Notes: a model not told the origin generated them from the sequence alone. Shown: positions 10,410 through 23,460, counted from the first letter of the stretch. The stretch: DNA of 64,000 bases from Acanthaster planci (GCF_001949145.1 NW_019091375.1:1804196-1868195); one strand, 5' to 3'. Translations and numbers: made by a program.

Positions 10410-12310
10410 AACCCATGAAGGGGAAACTGGAATTAATGACACGTTATCGCATTCGACTGGCATCTGTAGTCATACTCACCCAACCAAAATGTTAACCCTT
10501 ACATCTCCACAAAACCTGGTGTTGGAGTTCGGCTGGATGGGAATAAGTATGGGTCACTGAAAGGTAGCCGAATTCTTGGGAAAAGCAGGACATTCGATTT
10601 CATATTCCATTATAGATCTTTATTACTACTCTCATGTAACCACTGCAAATCGTATGGCCTTGTGAGTGTAAGAATTCAGTGACTCGGTAACAAAAGACAA
10701 ACCCAAAGTACAGTAAGGTAATATGAAGTTCCTTATTGAAACTGAGGTCTTTCTGTCATTATAAAAAAGCCAGGAAAATGTTGAAATTTCACGGTATATA
10801 TCCCCGGATTTACATGTACTATACAAGCATGAACCACACGAATACGTACACCGGCTCCGTCGAAAATTTCCATGCACCTGTACATGTACATTGTACTGTA
10901 CATGTACGCTGCAGTACGTGAGTAACAAGCCGCAGTGTACTGTGCACGGTACGTGGCTGGATCGGTTTTGTGCATGTAAAACACTTACAAATCGCACTGC
11001 GCAGAAATATCAAATATAACTATGACAGTCGAACAAAAAAAATCTAGCTACATAGAACCGATTCTTTTGTGTAGTTGAGATTCTGGCATGTCAAATGCAG
11101 CGTCTCACTGTTTTGGGAAAATTTCTAAAATTGAGAAATTTAGTGGAAAAAAGACAAAGTGATCGATTGAAAATGGAAATAAGATATCATCTTAGCAACC
11201 ACTTAGCATGAAGCATTTCTCTTCATGATTCTTAGTGTTTTATTCAGTTTACGCCTTCTAGAGCACGTACAAAGAATTTCAATGTGATCATTTGTTAAGT
11301 TTGTGCAAACGAAGTCTTCAAAACGAGAAGGCTCAACAGAGGATTGGCAGTTGCTAAGGACATTTCTGTATGGTTCACTAGGGTCTGGCTAAGTGACCGC
11401 CGCGCACGGTCAAAGTCGTTAATTTTCACACGTTGAATGATGGTGAAACATACGTGATGCGCGAAGGTTGTGGATCAGACCTTATAAAAAATGTTGTTTG
11501 TGCTTAATAGTCAAGCACAAATTCAGCCCAATTTTTTTTTAATCAACTGCATAGCTCAAGAATGCCATTTACACTGCTTCAACATAAAGGCAGGAATTGC
11601 CGGAGGATTTTGTAGGATTCAGGTGGTTAGGCACACCGGTACCTCCAAATGACATTTTCAAGAAATTTTGGAGGATTTTGGCTGAATGCAATTTTTTTCC
11701 AAGTTAAAAATCGGTGGATTTCGGAGGATTCAGGATGGTTCCTAGTAAAAAGGCCAAGGGAGTTAGAGTTTAAAGAAAGTAGTACCTACATGTACATGTA
11801 CCTTGCTCATCTACATGTATGGTTAACCTCCAGTAGTTCCACAATAGTTGTATTGTAATCCAATCAATCTATGTTTAAAAAAAAAATAACGATGCAATGG
11901 GCGTTATTTCGTAGCAGTGTTTAGACAAAACAACTTTAACCCACCGAGGAACAGCAAAATGTTTGGCCAAGAATGGTCGAATTGGCAACCCCAAATTATC
12001 AGCTTCATATTTCGGATTTGTGGAATTTTGCCTCAATAGTAATGAAACCTGCATTGGGTAGCTTGGACACATTAAACAATTTTCTCTGTTGACAGTGTAA
12101 TTCGCAATGCTATAATACTGAATGAAAACTTCAATGAAGAGCACCTCTAAGGCAAATAGGTTTTCTCTGATTTGATCTGTTCAAGTAAATATGGAAGCAT
12201 CCAAATCGAATGCAGTGTCATTTGTCAGAGCTCAAACGATAACAAGCTTAAAAGGTTTTTTTTCTGTTCATGCCAAGATGCAAATTCTCAATGAATATTG
12301 CGCCATTCTG
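10410..12310. other. Non-coding stretch with TACATGTA clusters
   Basis: No supported gene. GTACATGTAC words cluster at 10878-10907 and 11787-11803. Variants of GGAGGATTTTGG repeat between 11600 and 11740. Confidence 0.5.
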
Positions 12311-12318
12311 AGAAAACA

Positions 12319-12439
12319 AGGGGAACCCTCGCCCGTGTTCATAGTGGATAAACCCTTGTGCTTGTCAAACAATGCATGTAGCCATTGTTTGGCATGCATA
12401 AGGGTTTATCCACTACTAACACAGGGTGAAGGTTCCCCT
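12319..12439. repeat. Long hairpin, MITE-like
   Basis: The left arm begins AGGGGAACCCTCGCCC and includes GTGGATAAACCCTT; the right arm is its near-complement, including AAGGGTTTATCCAC and ending GGTTCCCCT. The arms meet around CAAACAATG and CATTGTTTG at 12368-12400, so almost all of the 120 bp can fold. Flanks are AT-rich. It is probably a short foldback transposon rather than an RNA gene. Confidence 0.85.
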
Positions 12440-13440
12440 CTCTTTCTCTTTTGGATTTTTAAAGATGGATTTTTTTGGGTCTATCATATGAAACAAGAAA
12501 AATAAAGCTACATTTAATCAATAAAAAGGACCATTCCACAAAAAATGTAGCCTGTTCATTATGAAAGGGTTAAACAAATGGACATATTGGTTTATGAAAA
12601 TATGGATAGCATAATTACAGGTCAAGGGTCACTGGCTTATTCTCAGTTGAGTCTGTGGAGGGAGAGGAGCAGCTGTTCTGATTGGGGCGGAGTTGGGTGC
12701 GGGTTGATTCTTGATTAATAAAGGATGATCTCGGTGCCTGAGTTGACTAAGTTGAGAGCAATGTCCAGTACTTTCCGCCACTTTCAAGTGAAGAGAGAAG
12801 CAGGTCTTTGGAAAACTACCGTAGGAGAGAAGCCTGAAAAATAATTAACATGATCAATGTCTGCTTTTGACTGAACAGCTGGCAACCCTCAAAAAACAAA
12901 AGCCCTGTTCTCTTTTTTTCTGATAAATGTATGACAGAGGACAACACCAACGACTTTCTTAGATAGATAGCTTCGAAAAGGCAGAATATTTTGCTCATTA
13001 TAGGAACAGAGTGCTGAAGGTAACGAACACCATCTTACTTGGGTCACGCTATTTACCGGTGGCTTCAGCAAGCATCATCGAGCTTCAACATACATGTAGC
13101 TTAACCAAGTTATTCAAGCACATTTAGGCTTAGGCCTAGGCATTTCTTTTTAATTTTCAATATTAATCAGTCTCCTACATGTCTTATTCAATGTATCATC
13201 ATCAAGGAAACAGTTTCTTTGCTCTATGATATCACATCTATCTGAAATGATGCTCGGGTGTTGAAATTTGAGTGAAAAAGTCGGTCCTGCTCCTGCAGCC
13301 TGACTGGCCACCATCTTGTTTTGGGGCCACGACAGAGACAAGAAAGACTATCGCACTATACATCAACAAGCGTCGACACACAAGAGGCATTAACAGAGCA
13401 TCCACACCTTAAAACTACTCGCTAAAGGTTAAGGCCTACA
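12440..13440. other. Non-coding stretch, nothing recognised
   Basis: AT-rich sequence without supported genes, RNA boxes or repeats beyond short homopolymers. Confidence 0.45.
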
Positions 13441-13446
13441 GTAAAG

Positions 13447-14123
13447 TAGCCCCACTAGTGTGGCATGGGCACTCACAACCGCTCCATCCTTAGCCACACA
13501 TCCGTATGTATATGCAGTTTTTTGTCGGCGTGGACAAATCTTTTTTTTTTGCATGTACACAAATGTTCCTTCGTCTCTCTGCTTTCCCATGACACATTAT
13601 TTGAATGATTTCACTCATGCTGCTCTGATCCAGTCTTTTTGCCTTTACCCATTCAATCTCAGGGTCTCACTCTCACACGCCGTCTTTAAATGTGTCTGTT
13701 GCACTTTACGTCATTTGACCCCGGCCTGAAGATGGCTGTTCCATTGGCTTCAATTCTTAAAAAAAAAAATATCGTCTCAACGGCTGTTACAAGACATATG
13801 TAATACACGGACTGAGCGATAAGATACTACATGTACATGTATCAATGGGCTCTTCCAAAACTTTGGCAGCAGTTTACATGTAGATGTCTTGACATGGAAG
13901 AGCTGTCGAGACAAATGAGGGGTCAAGTGACATAATGTTTAATGACCTTATTTTAAAGATGGCGACTGTAAGAGTGAGCCCGTTCGATTGAATGGATAAA
14001 GGCAAAAAGACTGGAAAATACCTCAATAACGTGAGTGAAATCATGCTGACACGAAATTGCGCATACAGATATGTGGCTAAGGATGGATCGGGAGTGTGAG
14101 TCCGTGCCACACTAGTGGGGCTA
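13447..14123. mobile_element. Foldback element of about 677 bp
   Basis: The left end is TAGCCCCACTAGTGTGGCA (13447) and the right end is GTGCCACACTAGTGGGGCTA (ending 14123), exact inverses apart from one or two bases. Similarity continues inward: CCATCCTTAGCCACA (about 13487) pairs with TGTGGCTAAGGATGG (about 14074), CAGTCTTTTTGCCTTTA (about 13631) with TAAAGGCAAAAAGACTGG (about 13997), and a CATTTGACCCC block (about 13712) with GGGGTCAAGTGACAT (about 13919). Thus most of the element is two long inverted arms around a short unique centre. No transposase is present. Confidence 0.9.
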
Positions 14124-14775
14124 TGTACATGTACATGATGATGTAAGGCGCCATGCATGGCACATGTTGGCCGTCCACCCTTTGCTTTATTTTATAATTT
14201 TTTTATAACAACTTCAGTCTCAATATCAGTAATCAAATCTTGGGCAAAGAATATCTTGCTTTGTTGACTGGCATGGTCTGGAATTGTTTAGTTATGTTAC
14301 TTACCACTATTCACAACTTGATTTCAGTCACTTTGCACAATGCTCGTGAGCGCAGCCACACTGTACATGGTATAGTATCCCAGCAAGCGCGCCGCTCTGC
14401 AGCGCATGCAGCATGCACGCGGTAGCTGCGTCGTTAGTGCGCCCTCTCTAGCCTGAAATTGTCAAAATTTCAGACAGTTATCTGTCTTGCGTACAAGACA
14501 TATAACTCAAGGAAGGCTTTCGGTCCGCAGTTGAGCGTAGGCCTGATTGATGAGAATTTTAAAATCATGTTCCTTCTTCAATTCACGACTGATATATTTT
14601 AAATACTAGGTTTCGGCAAAAAGGAGCTTATTAACTTCTATTGTAGCCGATGCCCCACTAATTAGAGGACCTCAGCGACTACTAAGGAATATCCAGCAAG
14701 TAGATTTAACTTATGTTTCGTCTGTTCAAATGATTCCTTTGATACTCATTTTAGGGAGAATATTGCCAAAATACA

Positions 14776-14875
14776 ATACGGGCGATTCACAATAGTGCAC
14801 CTCCAAGAGTTCGCAACGTGTTGACCAATCACAGTGCGCGAATTCTGTCGACCCATTCTAAACGCGCATCATGTA
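14776..14875. mobile_element. MITE copy, CGGGCGATTCACAATAGTG family (partial)
   Basis: Begins ATACGGGCGATTCACAATAG, then TGCACCTCCAAGAGTT, GCAACGTGTTGACCAATCAC and CTGTCGACCCATTCTAAACG. The same order of blocks is found at 57095-57258, and a deletion derivative lies at 55884-55951. This copy shows only one arm clearly. Confidence 0.8.
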
Positions 14876-14879
14876 TGTT

Positions 14880-17800
14880 TAGTCCCCACTGCATAGACTG
14901 TGCGTGCATTTAGTTTGTGTATTCGCGTACGCATGCGCAATAATAACATAATGGTCGTCGGCCTGAAAACTGATACATTAGCAGACGACGCATACCAGTG
15001 AGGAATTTGTCGTGCCATTTCCCTTGAAGACCTTGTAAATTGCCAAGAATCTATCAAATGGCTAAGACATTATAATCCAACGAACAAATTGGCAGAGCTT
15101 CAAAATAAAATGTTGTTTACTTCCATATTAATCGCAAACAAACATTTGACAAAAAGTTTGGTCTCTAAGTTTCTTCTGTTTCCCGAGGTGACGGAAAGTC
15201 ACCTCCTTGGCAGAGTAAAGTATAGTCTGGTTCCCTAACAAAGATTCCCTGACGACTCTTAATACAAAATCTTTGGTTAGGCATCACCCAAGGATATCAA
15301 TAGATATGACGCAAGGCTCAGGGGTAACAAGTTGAAAGCCGGGCTGTTTTTGATGACAGTGGAGCATTCAGTACGTGTGTGGCATTTACCAGTAGTCGTG
15401 GGGTCTTGATTCTTCCTAGATTCTCATCTAGAGAGATTACCAAGGAGACTTTCAGTTATATTCTGCATTTTGCCTGGCATTGATTTCGGCCAAGGCGACC
15501 TTCGATTTCAATGTAAAGTCAAAAAATGTAGGGTCAACGGCTGCCATGCCATTAGGACACGGGAGATTACGTTCAACAGTTGGCCTACTTACCCGGCCGG
15601 GAATAACCGAATATCAACTGTACATCCGAACATGCCGAACATACTGCGGGACGACTTCGGAATATTTCGGCTATTTCCGGAAAACTAAAAGTTGTCCCCT
15701 GATGACGCACTTCTGGATTTTGTAATTTGTTTTCACTCAGTTCCTTCTTATTAAAACCCCACTTAGAAAAAAGGCTTTGGAAAACATTTGGTAGGATATT
15801 AATTCATAGAAACTGAAAAATTACCTGACTTAAAAGAGAAAATAATATCCTGCCCGAAACTAAGCCATCACTTCAGAAAATCTAAAATATATGAAGAACA
15901 GTCCAATGTGGCGGTTTCGCACGCAGATGAACATTACGTACGTAGTCTGTCAATAAAGGCCGAAATATAAACAGATCAAAATATTTCACACACTTTTTTA
16001 TTGATAAGGTAATAAACTTATAAAGCAATGATCTACTTTTACGAAAGATTCTAATATTTTATTTAACCTTTGCTGACAACTGCGTTATGTCAAATCAAAG
16101 GAACATGGAAACCATCGACTACAGGACGGTAGGTAAATTTCACCCCATGAAACACATGAGTGTTTCATGGGGTGGTTTATTATCGAACTTGGTAGGACGG
16201 CCGAATGTAAAATCCCAAATGGGCGGACAGCGCGTGGGTTCCGGAAGCTAGCTGCGTGACCTTTCACTTTCAGGCTCTAGAAAGGTCACGTCGACATTGG
16301 GTGATACTGGACCCTTGATGCGTAGAATGGTCAGAATCATCGAGTCTGGTAACCAGACTAAGCAAAGTTGACAATACAGTATCTACTAGTATGGCGTGAG
16401 CGTACGTTTTCACGTAAGTGAAAGGTGTGAATAATGGAATTGGGAAAAAACGAAGACCTGTGGATTTTGCTGTTTTAACGAAGTGAACAGAAGTTTTATG
16501 AATCACTTTTTAATTAAAACATTATTTCCGCAACTGAGTGTGGATTAGCATTTTGAAACTCTTACAATCATGACTTTGTTCAGTATTACTGAATCTGTAA
16601 CAACACAAATACATTTCAAACAGTTCCGTAATCAAACCAGAAACAACTTTTATTAAAACTGACTTTATCCCTGACTCGTTCCCGAATTATCTCATTGCAA
16701 TAACTTTCAGTTAAAATGTCTTCACGAAGAAAAGTTTTCCTCTCAACTACAAATCTCCAACCCGTCACCTTCAAATTACAAAAGCGAAACTTTAAAGTTT
16801 CAATTAATCTACATCTAGCACTTTAATTCACGTTTTGGCGCGATATTGATACCGATTCATGCGCGACTCATTTCTGCTTGAGAGAATAGTCTTCGAATAC
16901 CCCTAGTGTTCACCGCAGTGCAATGGTCGGATAGAATGGGGGTCATGGGTGTGCACACTAGTATGGTCAACATAGGCCTAATATGACTATATCTGTTTCA
17001 AAAAAGCCGTCTGTTTTGTATAAATAGGGAATTTACAAGGAAATTATGTTCCACATCTGCAAGCAATCTGATTGCACATTTCTCTTTCTTAATGTATACG
17101 TGAGCTTTATCTCCTACTCTTAGCAAACGATGATCCACATTCAACCCCACAATGCATTGCGGTAAACACGGTCACATGTCTTCAGCGCATGGGGTACCTT
17201 TGGGGGGCAAGAGGGCGCACCGTGTGCGAATCCTGGGTAACACCAATCTCTCGCTTCTTGGCCGTAGAGGGGATGCGTCTAGCTAGAGCAAATAACACAG
17301 GCCAGGAATCTATAGGCATAATAAAGGATGTGTCGCTAGTAAGGAGACTTTGTGAAAGACTGATAAAGGATGTCAACGTAGGCAATGTCCATTTATATGG
17401 TAGATATTAAAGCACTTCGGTATTTGGCTTTTTGCAATTCTGTTTGATTTTTGTAACTCGTAAGCCAGGTAGTAGTCTGCTGTGACAAACATCTTTATAT
17501 TAATATGTTGAATACTTAAAAATAACATTGACAAATACAACTGAAATCAACAGGTCGGTTCCCTTTCCCCAAAATAAGAGCTTTGGAAAATCCTCATATC
17601 TCGTGAGGAAGAGCCGAATACGGTATAAATTTTTACCTGAAGTGGGCGATACTGTCTCTTTAGCGATACAATTAAGTTACCGCAGATTTTTTTAAAATAA
17701 ATTTACAAATAATGATTTCTTTTATGAGTGCAATATTAAGAATTATTTCGTAGGCGACAGATGAAATATTTCCGTTTAGCATTGGAATTTAACTTTCTAT

Positions 17801-18350
17801 GAGTCATATCGGATGAAATTATTCTTACCACTGTAAAAAGGGAAAACATTCGTTGGCGGTGCTATACAATACCTGAATAAAACTATGTTTAGGAGAATAA
17901 ATATTCCCCCTTCGCATAAATGTATTAACTTCCATCATTTCATGAAACAGATTTATGTCCAAAGCACTACCCAATGGTAGTAGGGCCTACCCGTTAGACT
18001 GGTTTCCGTCCATAGACTATTTCCATCAAACTGGAAACGAGATAAATGAAATGAGCGCGGGATCCAGTCAAGTGAAATGAAGTTCCGTTGAAATGGGTAC
18101 CACTGAATAGAATGCGTAATTCAATGACAAGGGATTAACGATCCAACAATCAGATGACGGGGAGTTTTAAGCCGGTACCGTATGAGTAACAACGGACTTA
18201 GTTTTGCCCAAGAGATGCGTTACAAATTATGTGCAAATGCCAGTATATTAGATTCGTTTCCATTATCTGCAGCTGGATAACTTCAAAAAAAGGGACTAAT
18301 GTTACCAAGGGACGATTCCATTCTGTTGAATATTAAATTACTTAACTTAA
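14880..18350. other. Non-coding stretch downstream of the minus-strand prohormone gene
   Basis: No supported coding exon. It would contain the 3' UTR of the gene ending at 18377, but no canonical AATAAA on the minus strand was found close to that stop. A perfect stem-loop lies at 16141-16174. Confidence 0.4.
16141..16174. repeat. Perfect 15-bp stem-loop
   Basis: CACCCCATGAAACAC, a 4-base loop ATGA, then GTGTTTCATGGGGTG. The stem is perfect. No run of T follows directly, and no relative was found elsewhere in the window. Confidence 0.9.
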
Positions 18351-18376
18351 ATAAAAATGACAATTTCCTCCGTGTT

Positions 18377-20233
18377 TTACTCTTGCAGAATTTTAAGCAG
18401 TAGCTCTCTGAGTTCTTCGTCTTTGATCGTCGCCTCCCGCTCATGCTCGGCCGGTTTCGGAACCGCCCCCGCGCGGTTCCTCTCGTGCTCCAGCAGGTCT
18501 AGCGCCCTCTTTAGACTCTTGTCGTCCATCTCAGCAAGATCGAGGTCCTTCCTAACCAGTCAAAGAGTGAAAAACAGTGTCACCCTAAAACCGCCCCATT
18601 TGGACACAAAGACGGACTGCCCGATTTAGATGCTTCTTATGTTCATTTGCATTCTGCCCTTCTGCTTTTTCCCCTGTTTCGTCAAAGTTCATTCCGACGG
18701 AGTCTTGGCCTTGGCACTGCACCGACAACTTCCTCGTAGCCTCGTCATGAAGTGTGGATCGCCTGTGCAAGGGCATCCCATATTCTCTGCTTTATTGTCA
18801 TGACATTAACCCCAGAAGAGGCGAGCTTTTTGGACCATCTCAAAGTGGGGGGGATCCCATACCCGATCTTTTTTATTGGCAATTAGGAGTATTTTAGTAA
18901 CTCTTTGCAGACATTTGACACCGTATTGGTGACAATCGGACGTACCGTTCTCGCGTACCGCCCATATTTCCATTTCCCCCGAATACATGTATACATGCGA
19001 TTTTCTTTTTCATTCTCTATGCAAGTTACTCTTGTCATTTTTTTTCTCCGCCGGACACATCACTTGCCAAGACATACACTGTTGAAATAATTGTAAGGGA
19101 CGGATGCGCATGCGTAGTACGCAAACTAACCTTTCAAGCAGATTCTCCAGGAGACCCTTCCTGTCGAAAGCGCCACCTACGTGGGTGTTGCAACGTGTAC
19201 CCCTTTAACAATACAAGAGAAAAGAACAATGGGTGGAAATCAACGACGATACTTTATTGGCCTGTCCCAACGACACTTTTAAGTGATTTGTGTACCATCG
19301 ACACTTGAGAACTCGCAATGGCTTCTGTTTCAAACGCAAACATGCCACTGAACTTGCGGTCACTGAACGCACTTGCATAATTGCACCAAATGTTACTCCC
19401 AACGAATCTTTGCTCTGAATCCCTATTAAACTCTCCGCCCTCCCCGAAGTTGCGCAATGACAAATTGAACTGAAATTTTGTTAGTACATGGACATGTCCA
19501 TTTTTGGTATCTACGCGAGCCTCCAGTACGGCCTGTCAGACCTATGGCCAGTTTATTTCTAATTTAATCATCTTTATTCAATATTCAACCAAAAATAAGT
19601 ACAAAGCAATAAAGATGCGACATAGAACCCCGGTCCCGAGTGGACAATAAATAAAAGAAAGTACCCATGGCAGGGCGAAGACAAATGAGGCAGGTTTTTA
19701 AAAATTAGAGGAGCACAAACAATTAACACATTTAGAAATACATTCATTTCATTACAGCAGCATAATTCATAAACATTTTCTGGAATGAGTGGTGCCCAAA
19801 TTAAACTGAAGGAAAGGGCAAAACATATTCATATAGAAATGTACAGACATTCACCTGTTTTCTAGATTGGTTCATTCCGCCTGTAAAAACCATGTGGGAT
19901 CCCAACAGAGCTTTTCTAACAATCTGATCGCGAAAATCTTTAGATCTAACATCCAAATGGCACAATTAAGTTCATAATTTCTCTGCTTCTCTTTCCGTTG
20001 TCTGGAGTAATCAGTCTTCGAGAGCCAATTTCCATGCAGGGTTTGTTTAGAATCGAAGGCAAGATTCTCTCTCGTGATTTTTTTTTCAAAAAAGAAAAAT
20101 GTGCCAAACCTTACAAAGACTTTACAGTTTAAACGATATTTATTTCTTGGGTCTCTTACCCTGGGGGACACTGAGCTTCCAACGACACCACCAACACGGT
20201 GATTAAACACGCCAGCAGAACAAACCGAGCCAT
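18377..20233 (-). CDS. Secreted prohormone-like small protein, three coding exons
   Basis: Coding exons on the minus strand are 20233-20160, 19160-19131 and 18551-18377; all junctions are phase 2, with donors GG|GTAAGA and AAAG|GTTAGT and acceptors ending CGACAG and GGTTAG. The 92-residue product starts MARFVLLACLITVLVVSLEA, a textbook signal peptide probably cleaved near residue 20, then QCPPG, KGLLENLLER (micro-exon), KDLDLAEMDDKSLKR, ALDLLEHERNRAG, and ends DEELRELLLKILQE. There is one KR convertase site, no glycine amidation signal after it, and one cysteine in the mature part. The tail is strongly charged and likely helical. An acceptor-like TAATCCAG 22 bases before the ATG suggests a separate 5' UTR exon. 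The precursor layout fits a neuropeptide or small secreted regulator, but I do not recognise the family; a non-hormonal secreted helical protein is also possible. The exon structure is inferred from sequence alone. Confidence 0.65.
19131..19160 (-). CDS. 30-nt symmetric micro-exon of the minus-strand prohormone-like gene
   Basis: The exon encodes KGLLENLLE plus split codons on both sides. Its length is a multiple of three and both borders are phase 2, so skipping it would join exon 1 to exon 3 in frame (PPG-KDLDL). The donor GTTAGT is good; the acceptor (GGCGCTTTCGACAG) has a weak pyrimidine tract, which is typical of a cassette exon or of a false call. Confidence 0.5.
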
Positions 20234-20279
20234 CCCCCTTCTCTGCTGGAACACCTGGATTATGAGACAATTATGATTT

Positions 20280-23200
20280 TTTTATTTCTTTTTTTTATCT
20301 CTTCCTTCCATCTTTTCATTCAAGGTGATGCCTTCACGACATTCATTTAGTAACAAAATGTGTATTCGTTCGATTAGCTTGCTTAATATTCCTCAGTTTT
20401 TATTATTAAAACCTCCTAGTTAACCAACCAGACAGATTAGCAACTTGGTCAGTAAAATGGGTAAACCAAAGAACCTACCACGATAGCAAAACCTACTGAC
20501 CAATTAGAGACCAGGGTGTAGCCGCAAGCAACGATACCCACGCGGCCGAAAGCGGCTGCGGGCGGTCGCCGTGTTCCGGCCTTTCGTGAAGGTGTGCTGT
20601 CCCGATAAGTCCATGGTACGATCACGTAGTTCAAGCAGAGAGATTTACAGTGAGGCATCTGTTTACATATGGCCAATCCTGGCTGCCTTCATGCAGTCCT
20701 ACATCTCATGAGTTCTTAATGTTATGGGTTCTTGAACTCGGCCCAGTTAGGTAAATCGCTTCACTCTAGGATTAATTTCAATTTTGGGATCAACCTTCCC
20801 CTTATAAGGCGTCTAAACAGAATGATACCCGACGGAAACCTTGACCGATGTTTTGAAGACCATGTAAATGACTATTCTGGGGGCCAAAATCAGAGCTTTA
20901 CGAACTTACGAGATTACATATAAAGCAGAACACTGTTATAACAAGGTCCTATAAGGACTTTACAAATCACCTTGTTATAATAGTTACCTTCTATTATCAG
21001 TAATGGAAAACCAAGCAAAACGAAGACTGGGGACCTAAACCTATCCTTGTTATAAACATGACCTTTATCAAAAGTGCCCTTCTTATCCGTGTTCGACTAT
21101 AACAGTTTCTGGAAGCAGTTCAAACGCTGGTTGACGTGGCCTCAATTTGGTAAGAAATTGGTGAATCGGACCACCAATCGGACAATTCGGATGAAGAGCA
21201 CGATACTGAGTTTTCTAAACAGGTTAGGTTTTCCCTTGATATCTACCGTGTACGAAGTTAGGGGAATATTTAAATTTCAGCTCCTGGCTAGCTGTTTTCA
21301 GCTGTCTCGTAAATTTACCCAGCAAAAAATGAGACCGAGGGGTACCCCCCCAACATGTCCAATCCCCATACACATTCCAGACTATTGTTACTTAACACAT
21401 CCCCCAAGATGTCTGAAAGGAATTCCCCAGATTCCTGCGAGACAATGACTAACACAAAGCAGGGGGGTTCTCTCCGTCTCATACCTTGCTGCATACGTTC
21501 GTAAAACTGTGTGGCCGCTCACACCCCTAATGATGTTGCACAGCTCTAAGCCCGTAACTCACTTACCACAAGACCGATAAGACAAAAACCCGCGGAGCAG
21601 AGCGATGGAAATGAGGCAGTCCAATCGAGAAATACCCCACTTCCCATACAAAGGTTTTCCAAGTCCCACCATTAAAATACCATTTTAGGCCTCTTTTTAT
21701 GGTTACGCGTGGTGTGCAAATAACGTTGTTGACATTATACTATTGAAGTTGTGTACAACAGCCATCGTTCCTGTCACACATTCTGGCACGGAGGGATAGC
21801 ACAAAAGGTCTACTCACGTGCATCCCTGCGGAACAAAAGCTCTTACCAGAACAAAAAAATGGCTACCATGCACTAGCTCTAGAGAGTATGAAAAAACACC
21901 ATTTTTAGGTCAAAGGTTCATGGTGAGTTAAATGATTATTGCGGTTCATGTTGGTTGTTTTTTACATGTAAGGACTTGAATCCAGATTACAAATAGCACA
22001 CACATCACTTAAATCAATAAATAAACCACCAAAACACCTATTGTAACGTTGTCAAACATCATTATTTAGAAATAAAGTCACAAAAGACGGGTCACTAGAT
22101 CCGCTAACAAAACCCAATATGCACTATCTTGTGGATTATATTTCATGATTTCACCATGAATATTCAACATTACCCCCCAAAATGACTTAATTCAAACTAG
22201 GTTCATTTAAAAAGTAAAAAGGTCATGGAAGAGGTCTTCCGACGACCTTAGAAAATGTGCCACATGTTCTATAGCATGCTACCCTCATCATCTCTGACAA
22301 TAAAAGTACATACCGGTAGTGTTGACACGAAATAACACAATATAAACACAATACAAATATTAAACACAATATTTCATCCCAAATAACATGTTGAACAACG
22401 TTTAAATCCATCACAGATTTGGGTGCATGGCCACATGCCCCGTAGAAAGCAAGGCCTCTCGAGGGATGCCCAACTGTCTAGCACCAAATGGGTATTTCAT
22501 CTTTCGATTTACAGTTGACATCTATTGATATTTGACATAATATTGGAGAGCCTGGCGTTCTGATCCAAACAGAATCTTTCTCGACGATACTTGATACCGC
22601 CTATGAGAAACAATCTACTGAGATCGAAGTACCAGGCCATCTATTACCTTTGGTAGGATTATTTGAGGTTTCTCTGATCAGCAAGCATGCAGTTTGCGGC
22701 AGTGTTTGTATTTTACATTTCTGAACAAACCATTGGCCTAAATTTCCCCGCCTCCCCATGCTCTCTTTGTTCTCTAAGGATACTCAACATTTATCCCAAC
22801 TCGAAGGGCTTTCCATACTTTTCCTATCCTGAGACTTAATTCTGCGTGTCTGGGATCTACAATCCGCGGAATCTGGATCAACGCTGGATATGTACAAGGT
22901 TTGGTATATGTATGTTGCAGTGCATCGACAGATTAGGAAATATTCGCTAACTCTTTTGTAGTACAAGTACATATTTGAAATGTAGCACAAAAAAGTTGAA
23001 ATGAATTCTGTTTCGGCAGTTCAAAAGTCCGTTCTAAACACGAGGTGAGAATAGTAACTAATTTGATGTCGTCTTTGGAGTGGTTAGACACTAATATTCA
23101 GCGCAAAAATTACTCCACGTGGTCAAGAAATCGATATTAGCGCAGTCATTCTGGAGTACTGACCACGCCGCGATTCTCTCAAAAGCGACTTTACGGCGGG

Positions 23201-23460
23201 GAAAAAAAAACGATGTCAGTTTTAAAGTACTTTCAACTGCGAGGAAGATGTTTGCTCCGACTTCCCGCACTCTTGACCTGTCTGGTCGGAAGTTGATGTC
23301 ACTGTCTGTGCTCCAGATCTTACTGTGACCTAAGCCGAGAATGAATTCTGATGATGTGGGTCAGCTACATGTATTGACTCAGTAAAGCAAAGATTTGATA
23401 TTGGAAGGCGCAATGGCCCCATTAAGTTAATTTCTCCAGATCAAAATCCCGATAGGTAAG
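20280..23460. other. Non-coding stretch upstream of the minus-strand gene
   Basis: Expected to hold the promoter and 5' UTR exon of the gene at 20233, but no TATA box with a clear leader exon was found on the minus strand. At 20940-21060 a TGTTATAACAAGG word and its inverse CCTTGTTATAA repeat several times, suggesting a small inverted-repeat element. Confidence 0.4.

Noticed and set aside
19205-19463. Two overlapping minus-strand frames ending near an AATAAA (19252) as an alternative second exon of the prohormone-like gene
   Set aside because: A weak acceptor at 19469 could join exon 1 to one of these frames, but the acidic, helical 18551-18377 exon fits phase and codon character better. The AATAAA nonetheless makes an alternative short 3' end possible.
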